In this document: positions 9,345 through 18,210 of the stretch, piece after piece
Numbering within the stretch: position 1 is the first letter of the stretch
How the letters are laid out: each line of letters opens with the position of its first letter
DNA from: an uncultured Eubacterium sp.
GTDB lineage: Bacteria > Bacillota > Clostridia > Peptostreptococcales > Anaerovoracaceae
DNA: 64,000 nucleotides
Reading direction: 5' to 3'
Assembly (NCBI GenBank): GCA_937966095.1
Contig: CALCKF010000042.1
Coordinates: 47,193 to 111,192 of the forward strand
Notes under the pieces: generated by a model
Seen by the model: the letters and a program-made list of their open reading frames with translations, nothing else
Told to the model about the DNA's origin: nothing
Databases searched by the model: none
Made by a program: the position numbers and the translations under genes

Positions 9345-10090
9345 TAAGTCCGTTGAGCACGCGAAGTGTGCGAAACAATAAACCACCCGCTATGCGGGTG
9401 CGCGTCGGAGGTCATACCAAAAAATTCTCCCGTCCAGTACAATGAGGTTGTTCAAGCTTCATTGTAATTATGAAAGGAGAATTTTTATGGCAAATAAAAT
9501 AAATAGTTTGGCGCACACAAAATGGATGTGTAAATACCATGTTGTGTTCACTCCAAAGTATAGACGAAAAGTAATCTATAATCAATACAGAGAAAGCATT
9601 CGAGAGATTCTGAAATTGTTGTGTGGATACAAGGGAGTGGAAATCATTGAAGGGTATATGATGTTTGATCATGTGCATTTGCTAATTAGTATTCCTCCGA
9701 AAACAAGTATGTCAAGCTTCATGGGATACCTCAAAGGAAAAAGTGCACTCATGATCTTTGATAAGCATGCAAAGCTGAAATATAAATTTGGGAACAGACA
9801 CTTTTGGGCAGAAGGGTATTATGTAAGTACCATTGGGCTCAACGAAGCAACAATAAAGAAATATATTCAGGAACAAGATAAGCATGATATCGCATTGGAT
9901 AAATTGAGCGTGAAAGAATACGAAGATCCATTTAAGAAGTAAATAAGATCCCCTTCAAGGGGAATGCAAAGGAGGCAAATACAATGAGGCTTGAACAAAG
10001 TAAAAGCCCGCGCCTTGAGACGCGGGTAGGTGACCGGGGCTTATAGCCACGAGCAAACCACCCTTTTGAAGGGTGGTGATGATTTTTGAC
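9345..10090 (+). mobile_element. IS200-type insertion sequence (tnpA only)
   Basis: A complete-looking IS200/IS605-family element. It consists of one tnpA gene flanked by the subterminal hairpins such elements need for single-strand recognition: CACCCGC-TAT-GCGGGTG at 9384-9400 on the left, and CCCGCG...CGCGGG at 10007-10026 plus CCACCCTT-TTG-AAGGGTGG at 10057-10077 on the right. A further hairpin CCCCTTCAAGGGG lies just after tnpA. There is no tnpB. The exact ends are estimates because these elements make no target duplication or terminal inverted repeat. It sits harmlessly just after the rib terminator. Confidence 0.8.
9487..9942 (+). CDS. tnpA: IS200/IS605-family transposase TnpA (Y1 HUH)
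   Basis: 151-residue single-strand DNA transposase of the Y1/HUH class. Visible signs are HTKWMCKYHVVFTPKYRRK at the N-terminus, the HUH metal motif as HVHLL (after MMFDHV), and the catalytic Tyr in IKKYIQEQDKHD. AAAGGAG precedes the ATG at 9487; an in-frame ATG 45 bases earlier lacks a ribosome site. Length is normal for TnpA and the frame is intact, so it may be active. Confidence 0.95.
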   Translation: MANKINSLAHTKWMCKYHVVFTPKYRRKVIYNQYRESIREILKLLCGYKGVEIIEGYMMFDHVHLLISIPPKTSMSSFMGYLKGKSALMIFDKHAKLKYKFGNRHFWAEGYYVSTIGLNEATIKKYIQEQDKHDIALDKLSVKEYEDPFKK

Positions 10091-10198
10091 ATTCAAAATC
10101 AATGTTTAAAAAGAAAAGACAAATGATCCATATAATTGCTCACTTTTATATGGAAAATCGCAAGATAAGAAGGTGAAAAAGTCTAAATTACAGCTGAA

Positions 10199-10430
10199 AT
10201 ATCGCATAAGTATTTAAAAATAGATTCTGCGATATTTTTTTTTGTTGTATAGAAAATTATATCGCATAAACCTTTGAAAACCGGTTTTACGATATTATTT
10301 ACTATCAATCGCAGGATAACGGGACAAAAAATATCGTATGTAGCTGTAATATGGGCATCTGCGATATAAATTCAGGAAAATGTGCCCGGTTACTATCGTG
10401 AAGCTGCTTACAAAGCTTGGTTTACGATAT
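10199..10430. repeat. Array of four ~37-bp inverted repeats with ATATCG/CGATAT ends
   Basis: Four imperfect hairpin units at 10199-10235, 10259-10295, 10331-10367 and 10393-10430. Each begins ATATCG (CTATCG in the last) and ends CGATAT, with unlike interiors, at 60-72 base intervals. A second motif, AATCGCARGATAA, occurs before unit 1 (10157) and before unit 3 (10308), suggesting an older duplication of a two-hairpin block. The first unit ends in a run of T and could terminate transcription. No coding sequence covers 10091-10581. The family and role are not recognised. Confidence 0.75.
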
Positions 10431-10460
10431 AATCACAGAAAAAGGCAGACATAGGCCCAT

Positions 10461-10531
10461 TTAACAAACTCTTAACATAACCTTAACATTACAACGCTTT
10501 TCTTAATATGGATTTAACAATATAATTAACA
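10461..10531 (+). promoter_or_regulatory. Pho box upstream of Na+/Pi cotransporter 1
   Basis: TTAACA occurs at 10461, 10472 and 10483 with exact 11-base phasing, then TTAATA at 10503 and TTAACA at 10514 and 10526. Tandem TTAACA-like repeats at 11-base steps are the PhoP-binding pattern of Bacillota. They end about 50 bases before the transporter start, and a phoP/phoR pair lies downstream. Confidence 0.78.
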
Positions 10532-10581
10532 GAGAATTATCGCGGAACAGACAGTTTTTTGATTGGGACAATGGTGAAGAA

Positions 10582-12273
10582 ATGAATGTGGAAAGCTTCA
10601 AGATCGTGTTGCAGCTTCTGGGTGGACTGGCTATGTTCATATATGGTATGAATTTTATGAGTGAAGGTCTTCAGAAAGCTGCAGGAGAAAAGATGAAGAG
10701 CATACTTGCTCTGCTTACAAGAAATGTTTTTATAGGTGTGCTTGCCGGGGCTGCTGCTACAGCCGTGCTGCAGAGCAGTGGTGCGGTGACGGTTATGGTC
10801 ATAGGTTTTGTATCGGCGAATCTGATGACATTGAAGCAGGCGATAAGCATAATAATGGGAGCGAATATAGGGACATGTATTACGGCTCAGCTGGTGGCGT
10901 TCCAGATAGGCGACTATGCATGGATATTCGTAATAATAGGCTTCATAATGTTCTTTTTCAAGTTCAAGAAAGAAAAGATCACTGATTTCGGACAGGCTAT
11001 ATTTGCTTTCGGCATACTTTTCTGCGGCCTCAATATAATGGCGGCGGCTATGGAGCCGCTGGCTCAAAGTGAAGTGTTTTCCGATCTGATGCTTAAAGTG
11101 GCCGATATTCCTGTTCTGGGGGTCATTGTAGGTGCCGTAATGACCACAATAGTTCAGAGCAGCTCGGCTTCCATCGCTGTTTTGCAGAATCTTGCCAGCA
11201 CGGCCGGACCTGACGGTGTAAGCAGTATCATAGGCCTTGCAGGAGCGATCCCTATACTTTTCGGGACTAACATAGGATCTACTACGACAGCTCTTTTGGC
11301 TTCGATAGGAGGAACGATAAACGCTAAGCGTACGGCGATTTCCCATACCATATTCAATCTTGCCGGAACGCTGATATTCATATGGTTCACACCGTATATC
11401 GCGGATTTCGTAACGATGATTTCGCCGGGCGGCGATGAACTTGATGTAATCGCAAGGCAGATAGCAAATGCACATCTATGCTTTAATGTAGCTACGACTA
11501 TTGTATTCCTGCCTCTCATAGGTGCTCTGGCAAAATTCGTAACGAAGCTGATACCTGGGACCGACGTGGATAAAGGTCCTATGGAGGCTGTATATCTGGA
11601 CTATAATGTTCTGGAGCAGCCTTTTGTGGCAATACACATGGCTACCAAGGAAATCGAACGTATGGCGGAGATAACAGCAGACATGATAGTTGAAACCAAG
11701 AAGGCTTTTTTGGGAAATGATATGGAAGCCGCTAAAAAAGTGATCGAAACAGATAAAGTAGTCAATAATCTGCGGGATATGATCGTGAAATATCTTTCTT
11801 CGATATTTTCAGTAGAAACAGTAACAGAGCACCAGGCGGCAACGATATCGGGGCTTATGCATGTCGTATCGGATGTGGAGCATATAGGAGATGACTGTAA
11901 GGATATAGCGGCATTCGCGATGGACAAGATAACATACGGATATAACTTTTCAGATTCGGCATGTGCGGAGATATATCAGTGCTTTGCTCACGGAAGCAGG
12001 ATGGTGGAGGATTCGATAGAGGCACTGAATACCGGAAATACACCATTGGCAAGATCTGTAAAGGAACAGCAGAAGCAAATGGAAGAAATGGAAGAACAGC
12101 TGCGCCGCAAACATATGGAGCGTCTCAATACGAAGCAGTGTTCTCCTGAATTCTCAGTGATATATACAGATGTGATAAACGGTATAAGAAAAATCGGGGA
12201 CAGCTGTGACAACATAGCCAACGCCGTACTGAAGGATATAAATTTCAAGGCAATAGATGCCGATAGCAGATAG
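10582..12273 (+). CDS. Na+/phosphate cotransporter with PhoU domain (copy 1)
   Basis: Sodium-coupled phosphate transporter of the NaPi-II (NptA/YjbB) family, 563 residues. The N-terminal ~330 residues are about 8-9 membrane segments with two inverted-repeat motifs, LQSSGAVTVMVIG at 63-75 and VQSSSASIAVLQNLA near 190. The C-terminal ~200 residues are helical and PhoU-like (DYNVLEQPFVAIHMATKEI onward). The first QSSS signature reads QSSG (Gly67), unlike its neighbour. It lies downstream of a Pho box and is followed by a second copy after 158 bases. It probably serves high-affinity uptake under phosphate starvation. Confidence 0.92.
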   Translation: MNVESFKIVLQLLGGLAMFIYGMNFMSEGLQKAAGEKMKSILALLTRNVFIGVLAGAAATAVLQSSGAVTVMVIGFVSANLMTLKQAISIIMGANIGTCITAQLVAFQIGDYAWIFVIIGFIMFFFKFKKEKITDFGQAIFAFGILFCGLNIMAAAMEPLAQSEVFSDLMLKVADIPVLGVIVGAVMTTIVQSSSASIAVLQNLASTAGPDGVSSIIGLAGAIPILFGTNIGSTTTALLASIGGTINAKRTAISHTIFNLAGTLIFIWFTPYIADFVTMISPGGDELDVIARQIANAHLCFNVATTIVFLPLIGALAKFVTKLIPGTDVDKGPMEAVYLDYNVLEQPFVAIHMATKEIERMAEITADMIVETKKAFLGNDMEAAKKVIETDKVVNNLRDMIVKYLSSIFSVETVTEHQAATISGLMHVVSDVEHIGDDCKDIAAFAMDKITYGYNFSDSACAEIYQCFAHGSRMVEDSIEALNTGNTPLARSVKEQQKQMEEMEEQLRRKHMERLNTKQCSPEFSVIYTDVINGIRKIGDSCDNIANAVLKDINFKAIDADSR

Positions 12274-12309
12274 CATATTATAAAGGATATGAAAAACAGG
12301 AAAGCTCAT

Positions 12310-12358
12310 TTTACATAAATTTAACTTTTAATTAACTTTTGGATGCTTTTTGTTAACT
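12310..12358 (+). promoter_or_regulatory. Pho box upstream of Na+/Pi cotransporter 2
   Basis: TTTACA at 12310, TTAACT at 12321 and TTAACT at 12332 are exactly 11 bases apart, and a fourth TTAACT lies at 12353. The arrangement repeats that before copy 1 and gives the second gene its own PhoP input. Confidence 0.72.
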
Positions 12359-12431
12359 GTACATATATATATTATTAAGCTGTAATTAAAATATATGTTG
12401 AAACGGATTTTCAAGAAGGAGAAGCAATCAA

Positions 12432-14117
12432 ATGAGTAGTGAAACTTTCCAGATGATCATGACGCTATTGGGAGGTCTGGCTCTGTTCATATTCGGTATG
12501 AATTTCATGAGCGACGGACTTCAGAAGTCTGCAGGGGAGAAAATGAGGAAAATACTTTCCCTGCTGACAAGAAATCCTGTACTTGGTGTTATAGCGGGTG
12601 CTCTGGTAACTGCCGTTCTTCAGAGCAGCAGTGCCACAACTGTTATGGTGATCGGCTTTGTAAGTGCAGGACTTATGAAGCTGCCTCAGGCGATAAGTAT
12701 AGTGCTGGGTGCCAACATAGGTACGACAATAACAGCACAGCTGATAGCTTTCAGCATAGGAGACTATGCATGGGCTTTCGTCGCAGTAGGATTCGTAATG
12801 TATTTTTTTATAAAGAAAAAAGAGATACTTACATATATAGGCCAGACGATTTTTGCATTTGGTGTGCTGTTCGTTGGAATAAATATTATGGGAGACACTA
12901 TGAAGCCGCTGGCTAATTCTCCTGTTTTCATAGACCTTATGATGCAGGTTCAGGACATACCTGTACTTGGAGTGCTTTTGGGAACGGGCATGACAGTAGT
13001 GGTGCAGAGCAGTTCGGCGACCATTGCCGTACTTCAGAATCTTGCCGCTACGGCCGGTCCTGACGGTGTGAGCAGTATAATAGGACTTCAGGGAGCTCTC
13101 CCTATACTTTTTGGAGACAATATAGGAACCACTATAACAGCAGTGCTGGCTTCCATAGGTGCATCTGTAGCAGCTAAGAGGACAGCTGCAGCGCATGTTA
13201 TTTTCAATCTTACCGGTACCCTCATATTCATATGGTTCATTCCTTATTATGCACAGTTCATAGAGATGATTTCTCCAAAGGGAGATGAGGTGGATGTAAT
13301 CGCAAGGCAGATAGCCAATGCACACCTCTGTTTCAACCTTTTCAATACGATGATATTTATTCCGCTCATAGGAGTTCTTGTAAAGGTAGTGACAAAGATC
13401 GTTCCGGGCAAAGATCTGGAAAGATTGCCTTCAGAGCCTGTTTTTCTCGACTATAATGTGCTGGAGCAGCCATTTGCGGCTATACATCTGGCGACTAAGG
13501 AGCTGGGAAGATTGGCGGAAATGGCATTCGACATGATAGTTTCAGCTCAGAAGGCCTTCATAGGCAACGACAGTGCCGCCGTAAAAGATGTAATGGAAAA
13601 AGAAGATATTGTGGATAAGCTGCAGGCCGACATAGTACGTTATCTTTCGGCGATGGTGTCAAAGGAGACAAACACCGAGGAACAGGGAGCCAAGATATCC
13701 AGCCTTATGCATGTGGCTGCAGATATAGAGCACATAGGAGATCACTGTAAGAATATAGCGGAATTTGCTGATGCTAAGATAAAAAATTCGTATGAATTTT
13801 CCGAGGAAGCATATTCTGAAATATACAGCTGTTTCGATCTGGCGAAGAAAATGGCCGGCAACAGCATAGTATCTCTTGATGAAAACGATATAGATCTTGC
13901 ATATGAGATCCGTGAAATGGAAAAGGAAATGAATAAAAGAGAAAAGGACCTCAGAAAGCATCATATCGTAAGGCTCAATCAGAAGAAATGTTCTCCTGAA
14001 TTTACAGTGATATATACTGATGTGATACATGATATAGAGAAGATAGGCGATTATTGCAATAACATAGCTGATGCAGTCATTGAAAAGCACAGCATTGAGA
14101 AAGTGGAAAAAATGTGA
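12432..14117 (+). CDS. Na+/phosphate cotransporter with PhoU domain (copy 2)
   Basis: Paralogue of the preceding gene, 561 residues, colinear over its whole length, so the pair arose by tandem duplication. It has the intact signature LQSSSATTVMVIG at 63-75 and VQSSSATIAVLQNLA in the second half, ANIGTTITAQL, and a C-terminal PhoU-like helical domain. GAAGGAG precedes the ATG. It has its own Pho box, and PhoP follows 59 bases downstream. The PhoU tail may report phosphate status to the kinase, as no pstSCAB-phoU set is in the window; that role is inference. Confidence 0.92.
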   Translation: MSSETFQMIMTLLGGLALFIFGMNFMSDGLQKSAGEKMRKILSLLTRNPVLGVIAGALVTAVLQSSSATTVMVIGFVSAGLMKLPQAISIVLGANIGTTITAQLIAFSIGDYAWAFVAVGFVMYFFIKKKEILTYIGQTIFAFGVLFVGINIMGDTMKPLANSPVFIDLMMQVQDIPVLGVLLGTGMTVVVQSSSATIAVLQNLAATAGPDGVSSIIGLQGALPILFGDNIGTTITAVLASIGASVAAKRTAAAHVIFNLTGTLIFIWFIPYYAQFIEMISPKGDEVDVIARQIANAHLCFNLFNTMIFIPLIGVLVKVVTKIVPGKDLERLPSEPVFLDYNVLEQPFAAIHLATKELGRLAEMAFDMIVSAQKAFIGNDSAAVKDVMEKEDIVDKLQADIVRYLSAMVSKETNTEEQGAKISSLMHVAADIEHIGDHCKNIAEFADAKIKNSYEFSEEAYSEIYSCFDLAKKMAGNSIVSLDENDIDLAYEIREMEKEMNKREKDLRKHHIVRLNQKKCSPEFTVIYTDVIHDIEKIGDYCNNIADAVIEKHSIEKVEKM

Positions 14118-14176
14118 TATTATAAAATAACATCAGCGCAGTAGACTTTGGATAACGGACAAGGAGATATGCGGAT

Positions 14177-14863
14177 ATGAAAAAGATACTGATCGTAGAA
14201 GATGAGCCCAACATAAGAGAACTTATACTTTATAATTTAAAAACCAACGGATACGACGGCATAGCTGCAGAAGACGGCATAATGGGAATAACAATGGTGC
14301 ATAGTGAAAAGCCTGATCTCGTTCTGCTTGATATTATGCTGCCGGGGAAAAACGGCTATGATATATGCAAGGAACTCAGAGATGAGGGCAATAACACTCC
14401 GATAATAATGATAACGGCAAAAACGGAAGAAACTGACAAAGTTATGGGGCTTGAATATGGTGCTGATGACTATATATCAAAACCTTTCGGTATAAGGGAA
14501 ATGATGGCAAGGATAAAGGCGGTCCTCAGGAGATATGAGACTGCGCCGGAGACAGGAGAAAATTCTGACACAGTGCTTAAGGTAGGAGATCTCAGTATGA
14601 ATATAGAACGCCATGAGGTCAAGGTTGGTGACAGATATGTGGAACTGACAATAAAAGAATTCGAGCTCCTGAGATATCTCGTCGAGAACAGAGGGCATGT
14701 TTTTACCAGAGACCAGCTGCTGAACAATGTATGGGGAATAGATTATGCCGGTGAGACCAGGACGGTAGATGTGCATATAAGGCACCTTAGACAGAAGCTG
14801 GATGATGGCAGGAACGAGGAGTATATAGAGACCATAAGAGGAAAAGGATATAAAGTGAAATGA
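14177..14863 (+). CDS. phoP: OmpR-family response regulator, PhoP/PhoB-like
   Basis: 228-residue DNA-binding response regulator with an N-terminal receiver (EDE acidic pocket at 8-10, phospho-acceptor Asp52 in LLDIMLPGKNG, Thr in MITAK, Lys in SKPF) and a C-terminal winged helix (from ~130, ELTIKEFELLRYLVEN, TVDVHIRHLRQKL). AAGGAG precedes the ATG, and its end overlaps the kinase by four bases. Two Pho-box-controlled phosphate transporters lie immediately upstream, which supports a role in phosphate control over the many other OmpR-type systems. Confidence 0.88.
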   Translation: MKKILIVEDEPNIRELILYNLKTNGYDGIAAEDGIMGITMVHSEKPDLVLLDIMLPGKNGYDICKELRDEGNNTPIIMITAKTEETDKVMGLEYGADDYISKPFGIREMMARIKAVLRRYETAPETGENSDTVLKVGDLSMNIERHEVKVGDRYVELTIKEFELLRYLVENRGHVFTRDQLLNNVWGIDYAGETRTVDVHIRHLRQKLDDGRNEEYIETIRGKGYKVK

Positions 14864-15840
14864 AGACCAGGTTTACAGTATTGCTGGCAGAAGCCGTGAT
14901 ATCTACTGTTCTGGCAGTGTTCTTTGTATGGAAACTGAGGATGGTGCCCGATTTGCAGGAAGAGACGGGAAGACAGCTTATGGAGTCTACAGAGTGGAGT
15001 ATACGCCTGATAATGATCATATATCTGGTTATAATGCTCCTTATAACCATACAGAGTTATTTTTATATAATAAAACCATATTCGCAGAAAATAAAAGAGA
15101 TGGAGGCCGCTGCAGAAGAAAGCAAGAAAGCAGAGGCTATAAGAAAGGAGTTCGTGGCAAATGTGAGCCATGAGCTCAAAACACCCCTGACATCTATCTC
15201 AGGCTTTATCGAGACACTTCAGGAAGGCGCAGCTGAAGATCCTGAAATAAGAACTAAATTCATAGACATAATAGCTATAGAAACATCGAGACTGAAAAGG
15301 CTGATACAGGATCTGCTGGTACTTTCTGATATAGAAAACAAAAAAGAAGCTGAAGGATACAGTTTCAATGTTAAAGAGGCAATAGAGAACACTGTTGCAG
15401 CTCTTAAGCCTATTGCAGATGATAAGGGTATAGACATACTTCAGGATCTTGACGGCAGCATCAATATAAAGGGCTCTGCAGACAGATTCAGGCAGATGAT
15501 AATGAATCTGACGGAAAACGCCATCAAATATTCCGATGATGGAGGGCGTGTATGGATAGATGCACATGATAAAGGCGATAAAATAGTGATAAACGTAAAG
15601 GATGAGGGTATAGGCATAGCACCGGAGCATCACGAAAGGCTATTTGAACGCTTTTACAGAGTGGATAAATCCAGATCGAAAAAAGCAGGGGGAACAGGCC
15701 TTGGTCTTTCTATAGTAAAACATATCGCGGTCCTTTTCGGTGCGACATTGAAAGTAGAAAGCCAGGTGGGTAAAGGTACTACATTTTCTGTCATATTCAA
15801 CAAGGAGGAAGATAGCGAAAGTCAGGCAATGAAGAAGTGA
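14860..15840 (+). CDS. phoR: PhoR-like sensor histidine kinase
   Basis: 326-residue membrane kinase with two N-terminal transmembrane helices (~7-23 and ~48-70), only about 25 residues outside between them, and no obvious HAMP or PAS domain. A coiled linker leads to the dimerisation domain with phosphorylated His104 in VSHELKTPLTS, then the ATPase domain (NLTENAIKYS, DEGIGIAPEH, GGTGLGLSIV). The tiny outer loop suggests that it does not bind phosphate itself but is controlled by a partner such as the PhoU-tailed transporters; that is inference. It overlaps phoP by four bases. Confidence 0.88.
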   Translation: MKTRFTVLLAEAVISTVLAVFFVWKLRMVPDLQEETGRQLMESTEWSIRLIMIIYLVIMLLITIQSYFYIIKPYSQKIKEMEAAAEESKKAEAIRKEFVANVSHELKTPLTSISGFIETLQEGAAEDPEIRTKFIDIIAIETSRLKRLIQDLLVLSDIENKKEAEGYSFNVKEAIENTVAALKPIADDKGIDILQDLDGSINIKGSADRFRQMIMNLTENAIKYSDDGGRVWIDAHDKGDKIVINVKDEGIGIAPEHHERLFERFYRVDKSRSKKAGGTGLGLSIVKHIAVLFGATLKVESQVGKGTTFSVIFNKEEDSESQAMKK

Positions 15841-15853
15841 AAGGAGATTATTA

Positions 15854-18160
15854 TTGACTCTTGATTATTTGATTTCAGATCTCGCATTGATCCTTATAGT
15901 TGCGGGTATAGTTACGATTGTATTCAAAATGATAAAACTTCCCGTAGTATTGGGATATATCGTTGCGGGATTTTTGATAAGTCCGAATTTCGCATATTTA
16001 CCTACTGTGGTCGAATCAGAAGATATACATGTATGGGCCAATATAGGTGTAGTGTTTCTCATGTTCGGTCTTGGTCTGGAGTTCAGCTTCAAAAAGCTTG
16101 CCACTGTAGGAGGCAGTGCATTCGTCACGGCGATGACGGTGATGATCGCCATGATATTCATAGGCACCGGTATCGGAAGCCTGCTTGGCTGGGACAGGAT
16201 GGACTGCATTTTCTTGGGCGGCATGCTGTCAATGTCATCCACCATGATAATATTAAAGGCGTATGAGGAATATAATCTGAAAAAGGAAAAATTTGCACAG
16301 CTTGTATTAAGCACTCTTGTAATAGAGGATATTGCGGGTATTTTCATGATGATAATACTGTCTACAATATCGGTCAGTCAGAGTGTTTCCGGCGTCATGA
16401 TGTTCAAAGAGATCGGGATGCTGCTGATGTTTCTCGTCATATGGCTGATCTTAGGCATATATCTGATACCGAGCTTTTTGAAAAAAGTTTCCGGACTTAT
16501 GAATGATGAAATGATGCTGATAGTATCTGTTGCGATATGTCTCGGTATGGTGGTCATTGCCGCTTATATAGGCTTTTCGGAAGCATTGGGAGCTTTCCTG
16601 GCAGGTTCTATACTGGCCGGAACAGTGAGGGCCGGGTATATTGAACGTATAGTCAAACCTTTGAAAGACCTTTTCGGAGCAATATTTTTCGTATCTGTAG
16701 GTATGATGATAGAGACTGATCTCCTTGTGGAATATATAGGACCTATTCTGATAATAACAATCGTTACGATTCTTGGTCAGATGACATTTGCCACTATAGG
16801 GATACTGTTTTCGGGCCAGTCGCTTAGGACAGCCATAAGAGGAGGCTTCAGCATGGTACAGATAGGTGAGTTCTCCTTTATCATAGCCACATTGGGTACC
16901 GGTCTTGGTGTGATAAGTGATTTTTTGTATCCTGTTGTCGTATGTGTTTCTGTAATAACCACGTTTACTACTCCTTTATTTATAAACGGTTCGGAAAAAG
17001 TGTATCAGGTAATGGATTCAAAAATGCCTGACAGCATAAAAATATTCCTGAGAAAGAATACATCTGAAAACCAGAGCAAGGACGATAAGGATAAAGACTG
17101 GCAGGATTATATAAAAAAGGTTATATCAAGGACCATAGTATGCAGTGTTGTCATGTTTATAATATATTGGCTGGGAACAGAACAGCTGTGGCCTTTCCTT
17201 AAGAGTCATATATCATCGGGTCCGTTTGCCGATTTTGCTACTGCATTTATTACATGTGCCGCGATGGTTCCATTCGTTAATCTTATGCACGGCACCAACA
17301 CGGCGCTTTTCACAAAGCTCTGGCTGAAGCACAGATCCAACAGACTGCCGCTTCTTACATTGAAGGCTATCAGGATACTGATTGCCGCATGTTTCCTGGC
17401 TCTTATCATAAGGGAAATATACAGGATACCGTTTATGCTGCTTCTCCTCCTTGCCCTTATACCGATAATGCTGATACTCAGATCTGATTATATAAGAGGT
17501 ATAACTATAAACATGGAGATGCGGTTTATGGCAAATTTTTCTGAACGTATGCTGGCAAGACAGAAAAGAGAAAATGCCATAAGAGGCGAATATCACTGGC
17601 TTGATGAGAGACTTCTTGTAGCTGAATTTGAGGTTACCGATACTGTTGATAATAAGACAATATATGACTTTACCAAAAGCAAAGCATTCCGTGTAACAAT
17701 AATAAAAATAATCAGAGGGAATGAATACATCAATCTGCCTTCAGGCAGCGAACCTGTAATGGAAGGTGACATTCTCCATATGCTGGGAACGGAAAACGAG
17801 ATAGATGCATGCACAATTCTGCTGGAGAAAGATGAATGCATAGAATATACCGATAGAGATGATATGATATTCAAGGATTATATATATGGACAGACGTTCT
17901 ATGGCATAGAGCCTGAAAATCAATTGATCTGTTGTCCTATCAAGATCGACGGCAATTCAGAGTTCTCAAAAAAGTCAATAAAGAATTCACAGATACGCAA
18001 AAAGTACAGAGGAACGATAATAGGTATAGAAAGAGGCGATCTTACAATGATAAAGCCTGATATAGAGACAGTGATACAGCCCGGGGATCTCATATGGGTA
18101 CTTGGAGGCAGGAATATGGCTGATTCATTGATAAAAGGAAATTTACTGGATGAGCGCTGA
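15854..18160 (+). CDS. Kef/CPA2-type cation:proton antiporter with TrkA-C domain
   Basis: 768-residue monovalent cation:proton antiporter of the CPA2 family. Residues ~1-385 form about 12 membrane segments (MIKLPVVLGYIVAGFLISP, VVFLMFGLGLEFSF, SSTMIILKAYEE, VLSTLVIEDIAGIFMM with the ion-site Glu-Asp). A further hydrophobic block (~420-560) precedes the cytoplasmic tail. The tail has two RCK_C/TrkA-C-like segments (VMEGDILHMLGTENEID, VIQPGDLIWVLGGRNMAD), expected to gate the channel. It starts at TTG with AAGGAG seven bases upstream. It lies 13 bases after phoR and shares its transcript, though a role in phosphate is unclear. Confidence 0.88.
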   Translation: MTLDYLISDLALILIVAGIVTIVFKMIKLPVVLGYIVAGFLISPNFAYLPTVVESEDIHVWANIGVVFLMFGLGLEFSFKKLATVGGSAFVTAMTVMIAMIFIGTGIGSLLGWDRMDCIFLGGMLSMSSTMIILKAYEEYNLKKEKFAQLVLSTLVIEDIAGIFMMIILSTISVSQSVSGVMMFKEIGMLLMFLVIWLILGIYLIPSFLKKVSGLMNDEMMLIVSVAICLGMVVIAAYIGFSEALGAFLAGSILAGTVRAGYIERIVKPLKDLFGAIFFVSVGMMIETDLLVEYIGPILIITIVTILGQMTFATIGILFSGQSLRTAIRGGFSMVQIGEFSFIIATLGTGLGVISDFLYPVVVCVSVITTFTTPLFINGSEKVYQVMDSKMPDSIKIFLRKNTSENQSKDDKDKDWQDYIKKVISRTIVCSVVMFIIYWLGTEQLWPFLKSHISSGPFADFATAFITCAAMVPFVNLMHGTNTALFTKLWLKHRSNRLPLLTLKAIRILIAACFLALIIREIYRIPFMLLLLLALIPIMLILRSDYIRGITINMEMRFMANFSERMLARQKRENAIRGEYHWLDERLLVAEFEVTDTVDNKTIYDFTKSKAFRVTIIKIIRGNEYINLPSGSEPVMEGDILHMLGTENEIDACTILLEKDECIEYTDRDDMIFKDYIYGQTFYGIEPENQLICCPIKIDGNSEFSKKSIKNSQIRKKYRGTIIGIERGDLTMIKPDIETVIQPGDLIWVLGGRNMADSLIKGNLLDER

Positions 18161-18165
18161 TATAA

Positions 18166-18200
18166 AAAGGGAACATATCAAATTTTATGTTCCCTTTATT
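18166..18200. terminator. Bidirectional terminator
   Basis: AAAGGGAACAT pairs with ATGTTCCCTTT around a 10-nt loop between the convergent antiporter and CDF genes; A and T runs flank it on both sides. Confidence 0.85.
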
Positions 18201-18210
18201 ATCGATATCA

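Noticed and set aside
9345..10090. TnpB nuclease and guide RNA of an IS605 element
   Set aside because: After tnpA there are only ~150 bases with the right-end hairpins; no tnpB frame or remnant is visible.
10199..10430. CRISPR array
   Set aside because: The units share only their six-base ends, their interiors differ, spacing is uneven and no cas gene is near. They fold on themselves rather than alternate repeat and spacer.
10537..11475. 312-codon minus-strand frame opposite Na+/Pi copy 1
   Set aside because: Its Tyr/Arg/His/Ser-rich product is the antisense shadow of the real gene, and a similar shadow occurs opposite copy 2.
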